NCBI GenBank assembly: GCA_963625655.1
Contig: CAVFTS010000041.1
Coordinates: 1 to 9,130, forward strand
Reading direction: 5' to 3'
DNA: 9,130 bases
Source of the DNA: F23-B02 sp963625655
GTDB lineage: Bacteria; Bacillota; Clostridia; Oscillospirales; Oscillospiraceae
Part shown: positions 1 through 4,701 of the stretch, piece after piece
Layout of the letters: each line of letters opens with the position of its first letter
Numbering within the stretch: the first letter of the stretch is position 1
Notes under the pieces: model-generated
What the model was told of the DNA's origin: nothing
Databases searched by the model: none
The model's input: only the letters and a program-made list of their open reading frames with translations
Position numbers and translations under genes: made by a program

Positions 1-382
1 CAAGACCGCACGCACCGAGGCACGCAACACGCTCAATGGTAAAGAGTCCGTCGGCGGACATGGTGTCTCCGGGCTTCATCCCGGTCGCCTGATACAGAGC
101 CTCCTGCACGTCGTCGGACTTGCGGACGTGGCAGGCGGTGCCGTTGCAGCACTTGATGACGTATTTACCCTTTTCGTTCAAGGAAAAATTCTCGTAAAAG
201 GTTGCAACGCCGTAGAGATTCGCTTCGCTCACACCAAGCTTTTCGGCAATGTAAATGAGCGCATCTTTGGGCAGAAAGGAGTATTCCCCCTGAATGTCCT
301 GCAATATTGCTATTGCATTAGTTTTGTCGCATCCGTGCCTCTTCAGTACCGAATCGACAAATCCGTAATCAACGGTAACCAT
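1..382 (-). CDS. NuoE/HndA-type [2Fe-2S] subunit of an NADH-dependent hydrogenase or dehydrogenase, partial (3' end outside window)
   Basis: This is the thioredoxin-like 2Fe-2S subunit found in complex I (NuoE) and in clostridial NAD(P)H-linked [FeFe]-hydrogenases (HndA, HymA, HydC-type). It passes electrons between a flavin subunit and the rest of the complex in the cytoplasm. The 127 residues visible include an N-terminal helical part with ILQDIQGEYSFLP and GVSEANLYGVATFYENF, then the four cluster ligands: C79 and C84 in CNGTAC, and C121 and C125 in CLGACG. The family is usually about 160 residues, so roughly 30 are missing beyond position 1. Two in-frame ATGs exist, at 391 and 382. The ribosome binding site AAAGGA directly abuts the first but sits 8-9 nt before the second, so 382 is preferred. 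Whether it belongs to a hydrogenase or another NADH dehydrogenase depends on downstream genes that are not in the window. Family assignment is very secure; the exact complex is inference. Confidence 0.93.
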   Translation of the reverse strand, partial: MVTVDYGFVDSVLKRHGCDKTNAIAILQDIQGEYSFLPKDALIYIAEKLGVSEANLYGVATFYENFSLNEKGKYVIKCCNGTACHVRKSDDVQEALYQATGMKPGDTMSADGLFTIERVACLGACGL

Positions 383-435
383 TCGCTTCATCCTTTCAAT
401 AATAGATTTTGCACTTTAACACTTTTACTGTAAAA

Positions 436-464
436 ATTAAACCATCAAATCGGCATCGTGTAAA
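436..464 (-). promoter_or_regulatory. Sigma-A-type promoter for the NuoE/HndA-type gene
   Basis: On the minus strand, TTTACA (459-464, 5/6 to the -35 consensus) and TTTAAT (436-441, 5/6 to the -10 consensus) are separated by exactly 17 bases. Transcription would start near 429, giving a leader of about 45 bases before the ATG at 382. No competing pair of similar quality was seen between here and the gene. Confidence 0.6.
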
Positions 465-477
465 GAAAAGTTATTTT

Positions 478-502
478 TTTGTTAATCACGAACAAAGTGT
501 TC
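478..502. promoter_or_regulatory. Overlapping inverted repeats upstream of the hydrogenase-type promoter (candidate operator)
   Basis: TTTGTT (478-483) and AACAAA (491-496) form a perfect 6-bp inverted repeat with a 7-base spacer. It overlaps a second repeat, GAACA (490-494) and TGTTC (498-502), with a 3-base spacer. The pair sits 13 bases upstream of the minus-strand -35 box. Position and symmetry suggest a protein binding site. The first repeat resembles the redox-sensor Rex consensus TTGTTAA-N4-TTAACAA, but its spacing is one base short and the inner TTAA half is missing on one side, so a Rex identity is only a suggestion. Confidence 0.35.
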
Positions 503-690
503 AGATCTGCGTCGGCGGAGGTATGCAGCCACTTTTGTTAAATAATTTTCTGCAAACGAACAGCAAATTGCGGCGTAACGCTATGGTTTTGCAAAAAAGT
601 TAGTGAAAATAACGGTATAAGAGAGTGAACATTGTCATTTTTAGCGCAATATCACCAAGATTGACAAAATCAAAATAAGCGTCCAAACAC

Positions 691-718
691 TTGACTTTTG
701 TCCGAAAAGGGATAAACT
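691..718 (+). promoter_or_regulatory. Probable promoter of the regulator-ABC transporter operon
   Basis: TTGACT (691-696, 5/6 to the -35 consensus) lies 16 bases before TAAACT (713-718, 4/6 to the -10 consensus). The predicted start near 725 falls just before the palindrome at 730-747, a position where a bound protein would block transcription. The -10 box is imperfect, so confidence is moderate. Confidence 0.5.
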
Positions 719-729
719 AAACACATGGA

Positions 730-747
730 TTGTCTCACATGAGACAA
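730..747. promoter_or_regulatory. 18-bp palindromic operator candidate
   Basis: TTGTCTCA and TGAGACAA are perfect 8-bp inverted arms around a central CA. The site lies between the promoter at 691-718 and the ribosome binding site GGAGG at 753-757 of a Crp/Fnr-family gene. That is the expected place for an autoregulatory operator. The length fits a Crp/Fnr dimer, but the arms differ from both the CRP (TGTGA) and FNR (TTGAT) half-sites. In RNA the same bases could fold into a 7-bp hairpin with a 4-base loop (ACAU) just before the ribosome binding site, so control at translation is an alternative. Confidence 0.65.
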
Positions 748-763
748 CTTTCGGAGGCGAACG

Positions 764-1465
764 GTGCAAATAAACAAGAGCGATTTTGACATCATTTTAA
801 ATACGCCGCTGTTCAGAGGAGCCGCCGAATCTCTTGTCCGGCGGATTGTCTCGGCAGACGACTGCGTTGAGCAAAGCTTCAAAAAAGGCGACACCGTGTA
901 TGACAGATTTGATTTCATGCACTCCCTCGGCGTCATCCTTGAGGGCAGCATACGGGTCACAAAGGACAACGCCGACGGCAAGCCGATGCTTATGAGTACG
1001 CTGTACCGAGGCTCGATATTCGGCGCTGCGGCGCTGTTTAACGACGCACGGGAGTATGCGACACGCCTCACGGCACTCACTGCCTGCCGCATTGCGTTTT
1101 TTCCGCAGCGGCTCGTGCGGCGAACGGTGCTCAGGGAGCCGGAGATTGCAGAAAACTATATCCGATATCTTTCGGAGCGAATTCTGTTTCTCAACAGAAA
1201 GATCTACTACCTGACCGCAGGCACCGCAGAGCAGCGTCTTGCAAACTTTGCGTCAGAGAATCTGTCAACGGATATTAAGTCACCGCTGCCGCTGTCGATG
1301 ACGCTGCTTGCCGCTGCGCTCAATACGTCGAGGGCTTCGCTGTATCGGGCGCTCGATACGCTCACGCAGAGCGGAGCGATAGAAAAAAACGGAAAGCTGT
1401 TTCGGATATCCGACCCGGATGTCCTAAAAGAATATACGCTTCAAAACAAGGAGGAAGAAAAATGA
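764..1465 (+). CDS. Crp/Fnr-family transcriptional regulator
   Basis: This 233-residue protein has the Crp/Fnr layout. A beta-barrel effector domain (about 15-125, with GVILEGSIRVTK and GSIFGAAALF) is followed by a long dimer helix (about 126-150) and a winged helix-turn-helix (about 153-217, recognition helix SRASLYRALDTL at 189-200). The start is GTG at 764, set by GGAGG at 753-757 with 6 bases between; an upstream in-frame ATG at 725 meets a stop. Aligned by eye to E. coli CRP, the cAMP contacts E72, R82 and S83 correspond to A88, Y98 and A99, so cAMP binding is unlikely. There is no FNR-type N-terminal cysteine set (only C34 and C108). The Glu used by CRP and FNR for DNA recognition is A191. 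Its stop overlaps the start of the transporter lipoprotein gene (ATGA), so it most likely controls this uptake operon, probably in response to the transported compound. The effector is unknown. Confidence 0.92.
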   Translation: MQINKSDFDIILNTPLFRGAAESLVRRIVSADDCVEQSFKKGDTVYDRFDFMHSLGVILEGSIRVTKDNADGKPMLMSTLYRGSIFGAAALFNDAREYATRLTALTACRIAFFPQRLVRRTVLREPEIAENYIRYLSERILFLNRKIYYLTAGTAEQRLANFASENLSTDIKSPLPLSMTLLAAALNTSRASLYRALDTLTQSGAIEKNGKLFRISDPDVLKEYTLQNKEEEK

Positions 1466-2460
1466 GAAGAAAACTGACCGCACTTTTGCTTGCAATATGC
1501 ATGGTGCTGTGCCTTGCTACCGGCTGCGACACCGCCGGAAACGAGGACGACGCTCAGGCAAAGGCCGAGGACGTCACAGTCAGAGTCGGAGCCATGAACG
1601 GACCCACTGCAATGGGTATGGTAAAGCTCATGGATGACGCCGAAAACGGCAAGACCTCAAACGAATACGAGTTCAGCCTCGAAACGGGAGCGGACGTATT
1701 TGCACCCGCACTCGCAAAGGGCGAGCTTGACATTGCGGCCGTACCCGCAAACCTTGCGTCGATACTTTACAACAACACCGACGGCGGCGTTAAGGTCATA
1801 GCCGTCAACACCCTCGGTGTACTGTACGTCGTCGAAAGAGGCGACACCGTTCAGTCGGTGCAGGACCTCAAGGGCAAGACGATATACGCAACGGGCGAAG
1901 GCGCAGCGCCCGAATTCGGATTGCGCTACATTTTAAAAGAGAACGGAATAGACGCCGACAATGATTTGAGCATACGCTGGTGCGCAGATACGACCGAGGC
2001 GCTGTCGCTCATCGCAGCCGATGAGAGTGCGGTCGCAATGCTGCCGCAGCCCTTTGTCACGGCGGCGCAGAGCAAGGTCCCGGGACTGCGCATTGCGCTC
2101 GACTTAAACGAGGAGTGGGAAGCGCTCGGAAACGACTCTGCGATGGTGACGGGCGTTCTGGTGGTGCGCAGCGAGTTTGCGCAGCAGCACCCCGAACAGC
2201 TTGACAGATTCATTGAGGAGTACAAGGCATCGGTCGAGTACGTCACCGAGAACAACGAGGAAGCTGCCGCACTCATCGGAGGCTACGAGATCGTGGCGGA
2301 GCCGATAGCGCTCATGGCGCTGCCGTACTGCAACATCACCTGCCTGACCGCAAAGGATATGAAGTCTGCGCTTGAGGGCTACCTCAAGGTGCTGTACGAC
2401 ATGAAGCCGGCGGCGGTCGGCGGCGAGCTGCCCGGTGCGGACTTCTACTATGGCGCCTGA
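1462..2460 (+). CDS. ABC transporter substrate-binding lipoprotein, NitT/TauT (NMT1-like) type
   Basis: This is the extracytoplasmic binding component of the ABC importer encoded by the next two genes. Residues 1-22 form a lipoprotein signal: positive MRRK, a hydrophobic stretch and the lipobox LATGC, so the mature protein is anchored through C22. The body (about 38-332) resembles the NMT1/TauA/SsuA family (COG0715-like). It has VRVGAMNGPTAMGMVKL near the start, ALAKGELDIAAVPANLAS at 83-100 and DLKGKTIYATGEGAAPEFGLRY at 135-156, the usual hinge region motif of this family. Length (332) is normal. The gene begins inside the regulator's stop (ATGA) with AAGGAGG about 6-7 bases upstream. Family members bind sulfonates, nitrate, bicarbonate, thiamine precursors and other small molecules; nothing here identifies the ligand. 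Confidence 0.9.
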   Translation: MRRKLTALLLAICMVLCLATGCDTAGNEDDAQAKAEDVTVRVGAMNGPTAMGMVKLMDDAENGKTSNEYEFSLETGADVFAPALAKGELDIAAVPANLASILYNNTDGGVKVIAVNTLGVLYVVERGDTVQSVQDLKGKTIYATGEGAAPEFGLRYILKENGIDADNDLSIRWCADTTEALSLIAADESAVAMLPQPFVTAAQSKVPGLRIALDLNEEWEALGNDSAMVTGVLVVRSEFAQQHPEQLDRFIEEYKASVEYVTENNEEAAALIGGYEIVAEPIALMALPYCNITCLTAKDMKSALEGYLKVLYDMKPAAVGGELPGADFYYGA

Positions 2461-3217
2461 CGGAGCAAGACTCAAAAAGACGGCGGGCAAAGTCCTTGCC
2501 GTGCTGTTTGCGCTCCTTGTGTGGCAGATTGCGGCCGAGCTTGTCGATCTGCGTATAGTGCTTGTGACACCCGTGGAGGTGCTGCGGCGGATGTGTACGA
2601 TATGGAGGGAGCCGGATTTTTTTGAAACGCTGTGGTTCAGCTTCCGCCATATCGCCGCAGGCTTCTTTTTAGGGCTTATCCTCGGCAGCGCTTTTGCGGC
2701 GCTTGCCGGAAGGTTTTCGTGGATGGAGACGCTTCTGTGGCCCTTTATGGTGACGGTCAAGACCGTACCCGTGGCGTCGTTTATCGTTATCTGTCTCATA
2801 TGGCTCCGCACCGAGAGCCTGTCGGTTTTCATATCCTTTCTGATAGTTCTGCCCGTGGTGTACGGCAACCTGCTTGAGGGCATAAAGAGCGAGGATTCCG
2901 GTATGAAGGAGCTGGCTGAGGTGTACCGACTGCCGATGTCGAGGCGCATGCTCTATGTGCATCTGCCGCAGCTCAAGCCCTTTATATTCTCCGCCTGCTC
3001 GACCTCGCTCGGCATGGCGTGGAAGGCTGGCGTGGCGGCGGAGATCATCGGAACGCCGAACGGCTCCGTCGGAAAAATGCTGTACTACGCCAAGATATAC
3101 CTCGACACCGACGACCTTTTGTGTTGGACGCTCGTCATCGTGGCGGTGAGCGTGCTGTTTGAAAAGCTGTTCATGCTGTTTCTGCGTCGGGTCTGCTTGA
3201 GATTGGAGCGTGCGTGA
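2450..3217 (+). CDS. ABC transporter permease, SsuC/TauC-like
   Basis: This is the membrane-spanning subunit (255 residues) of the importer, of the BPD_transp_1 family found in NitT/TauT systems. Hydrophobic segments lie near 13-30, 65-87, 95-118, 124-143, 175-200 and 226-246, giving about six helices. The cytoplasmic coupling loop is at 154-173 (ELAEVYRLPMSRRMLYVHLP). It keeps the E-x-A and the final LP of the EAA motif, but the usual glycine is R160. The ATG at 2450 overlaps the preceding gene by 11 bases. A GTG at 2435 in the same frame is possible but adds only five residues and has no better ribosome binding site. The short overlaps on both sides suggest that translation is coupled, keeping the subunits in step. 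Confidence 0.9.
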   Translation: MAPDGARLKKTAGKVLAVLFALLVWQIAAELVDLRIVLVTPVEVLRRMCTIWREPDFFETLWFSFRHIAAGFFLGLILGSAFAALAGRFSWMETLLWPFMVTVKTVPVASFIVICLIWLRTESLSVFISFLIVLPVVYGNLLEGIKSEDSGMKELAEVYRLPMSRRMLYVHLPQLKPFIFSACSTSLGMAWKAGVAAEIIGTPNGSVGKMLYYAKIYLDTDDLLCWTLVIVAVSVLFEKLFMLFLRRVCLRLERA

Positions 3218-3780
3218 TGGAGCTTAGAAAGATATGCAAAAGCTACGGCGATAAAAAGGTGCTTAAAGACTTCGATCTTGCGATACCCGACGGCGGACGT
3301 GTCGTCATAAGCGGCGTCTCGGGCAGGGGAAAAACAACGGTGCTTTACCTGCTCATGGGGCTTTATAGCCCTGACTCCGGCGAGGTGCTCGGTGTGCCGC
3401 AGCGCATATCGGCGGTATTTCAGGAGGACAGGCTGCCGTCGGAGTTTTCGGCGTATAACTGCATAAGATACGTTCTTCCGAAATCCGTAAAGCCGCAGAG
3501 AATATACGACAGCCTCTCGGCGCTCTCGCTTTCGGGCGACGCCGACAAGCCCGCAAAGGAGCTTTCCGGCGGTATGCGGCGCAGGGTGGCGCTCATAAGA
3601 GCGATGCTTTATCCCTCGGACGCCGTGTTCCTTGACGAGCCGTTTACCGGGCTTGACCGTGAAACGAAGCTCAAGGCTGCAAGCTACATTCTCGAAAATG
3701 CGGAGGGGCGGACGATAGTTGCGGTCAGCCACGCAGACGAGGATGCGGAGCTTTTAAAGGCAATACAAATTAAAATGTAA
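3217..3780 (+). CDS. ABC transporter ATP-binding protein (short form)
   Basis: This is the ATPase that drives the importer. All catalytic elements are visible in order: Walker A GVSGRGKTT (33-41), Q-loop glutamine Q69 in VFQEDRL, ABC signature LSGGM (116-120), Walker B AVFLDEP (136-142) with catalytic E141, D-loop GLD (145-147) and switch histidine H172. Full NitT/TauT ATPases are usually about 240-260 residues. This one has 187 and ends right after the H-loop, so the C-terminal extension is absent while the nucleotide-binding core is complete. The ATG at 3217 shares its A with the permease stop (TGATG) and has GGAG at 3205-3208; a GTG one codon earlier is less well spaced. It is the last gene of the operon, 8 bases before the terminator stem. 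Confidence 0.93.
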   Translation: MELRKICKSYGDKKVLKDFDLAIPDGGRVVISGVSGRGKTTVLYLLMGLYSPDSGEVLGVPQRISAVFQEDRLPSEFSAYNCIRYVLPKSVKPQRIYDSLSALSLSGDADKPAKELSGGMRRRVALIRAMLYPSDAVFLDEPFTGLDRETKLKAASYILENAEGRTIVAVSHADEDAELLKAIQIKM

Positions 3781-3788
3781 GAGTGAGC

Positions 3789-3827
3789 GCCGATGCGTGT
3801 TTCCGAGGAAATGCGCATCGGCTTTTT
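3789..3827 (+). terminator. Intrinsic terminator of the regulator-transporter operon
   Basis: GCCGATGCG (3789-3797) pairs perfectly with CGCATCGGC (3814-3822). The 16-base intervening segment can add an inner TTTC/GAAA pairing, and a TTTTT run (3823-3827) follows directly. It begins 8 bases after the ATPase stop codon. No U-rich tract is present on the other strand, so it acts in one direction. Confidence 0.85.
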
Positions 3828-3904
3828 ATGTGCGATTTGATTTGAGCGCATCGGCGACCATGCGACAAACGTTGCGGAATGGGCGGAATTTTCCGTGACG
3901 GGTG

Positions 3905-3933
3905 TTCACAAAAGCGAAGAGCTGTGATATACT
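3905..3933 (+). promoter_or_regulatory. Promoter of the cupin gene
   Basis: TTCACA (3905-3910, 5/6) and TATACT (3928-3933, 5/6) are separated by exactly 17 bases. Transcription would begin near 3940, leaving a leader of about 16 bases before a TTG codon at 3957. The promoter lies inside the longest open frame (from ATG 3879), which argues against that upstream start. Confidence 0.65.
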
Positions 3934-3956
3934 GCACCCGAAAGCGGGGCGATACC

Positions 3957-4598
3957 TTGAAAGAAGCAAAGGGCAGAGTCTTTTCAATTGCGGAGGGCAA
4001 CCCTCCGATACCCGGCTGCACCGTGTCCTTCGGCGTGGCGGACGGCATTGACTACTACTCACTTGCCGCAGGGACGGATATCAGCGCCGAGATATATACC
4101 TATCATAAGCTGATATTTGTATCCATGGGCAACGCAGAGGTATACTATGAGGGCAGGACAGTCACCTGCCGCAGCGGGGAAGGCGTATTCACCCCGACGG
4201 ACACTCCCGTCGGCGTCAGAACGGACGGGGGAGCGGTTTACACCGAGATCGCAGTTGAAAGGAGCAGCGTTATGAACAGCATTATAAAAAGCGGCGAGGC
4301 GTTTGAGCTTAAAAAGCTCGTGCCGTATCAGATCGGAAGGATAGTCAATATGGACATCGTGCATAACGACAAGATGAAGTTCGTCGTTATGGCGTTTGAC
4401 GAGGGTACGGGGCTGAGCGAACACGCAGCGCCCGGCGAGGCAATGATATTTGCGCTTGACGGTGAGGGCATCATCGGCTACGAGGGCGAGGAGCATCTCA
4501 TCAAAGCGGGCGAAAACTTCTGCTTTGCCAAGGGCGGACGCCACTGGGTGAAGGCGAAGGGCAGATTCAAAATGGCGCTTCTTCTTACATTGGACTGA
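3957..4598 (+). CDS. Two-domain cupin protein of unknown function
   Basis: This 213-residue protein is built from two cupin beta-barrels. The first is roughly residues 35-100 (YHKLIFVSMGNAEVYYEG, GEGVFTPTDTPVGV) and the second 140-213 (LSEHAAPGEAMIFALDGEG and AGENFCFAKGGRHWVKA). In the second, H156, E161 and H196 match three of the usual metal ligands, but the second His of the HxH motif is A158. The same HxxPxxA-type pattern is common in small Firmicute cupins of unassigned role. The start is TTG at 3957, preceded by GGGGCGA, because a good promoter at 3905-3933 lies inside the longer frame that opens at ATG 3879. It is transcribed alone, with terminators on both sides. No substrate can be assigned. 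Confidence 0.8.
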   Translation: MKEAKGRVFSIAEGNPPIPGCTVSFGVADGIDYYSLAAGTDISAEIYTYHKLIFVSMGNAEVYYEGRTVTCRSGEGVFTPTDTPVGVRTDGGAVYTEIAVERSSVMNSIIKSGEAFELKKLVPYQIGRIVNMDIVHNDKMKFVVMAFDEGTGLSEHAAPGEAMIFALDGEGIIGYEGEEHLIKAGENFCFAKGGRHWVKAKGRFKMALLLTLD

Positions 4599-4610
4599 AG
4601 ATGATATGAC

Positions 4611-4640
4611 AAAAAGCCGAGGCACCGCCTCGGTTTTTTT
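4611..4640. terminator. Bidirectional intrinsic terminator after the cupin gene
   Basis: CCGAGGC (4617-4623) pairs with GCCTCGG (4627-4633) across an ACC loop. It is flanked by AAAAA on the left and TTTTTTT (4634-4640) on the right, so it can end transcripts from either side. It starts 13 bases after the cupin stop codon. Confidence 0.88.
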
Positions 4641-4645
4641 GTATT

Positions 4646-4680
4646 AAAAACATCCCGTCTGCAGTGCAGACGGGATGTTC
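4646..4680 (-). terminator. Intrinsic terminator of the S-layer-homology protein gene
   Basis: AACATCCCGTCTGCA (4649-4663) and TGCAGACGGGATGTT (4665-4679) are perfect 15-bp inverted arms around a single G. On the minus strand the stem runs into a TTTTTA tract (4650-4645), 22 bases beyond the stop codon of the minus-strand gene. It sits beside the terminator at 4611-4640, so the convergent genes are doubly insulated. Confidence 0.85.
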
Positions 4681-4701
4681 GATATTGTATATCGTGTCAA
4701 A

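Noticed and set aside
128..433. Open frame of 101 codons on the plus strand
   Set aside because: It is antisense to the NuoE/HndA-type gene, whose four cluster cysteines are clear on the minus strand.
587..596. Palindrome TTTTGCAAAA
   Set aside because: It is short, self-complementary AT-rich sequence with no placement relative to a promoter, easily expected by chance.
661..689. Perfect -35 box TTGACA upstream of the regulator
   Set aside because: The bases 17 positions downstream (CAAACA) match the -10 consensus at only two of six positions, so the TTGACT/TAAACT pair further downstream is preferred.
392..763. Riboswitch or small RNA in the divergent control region
   Set aside because: No conserved riboswitch core or hairpin plus T-run was found; the predicted leaders on both sides are only about 40-45 bases.
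2104..2949. A 281-codon open frame on the minus strand
   Set aside because: It is antisense to the binding-protein and permease genes, which have clear family motifs. It is Arg/Ser/His-rich without domains and without a ribosome binding site.
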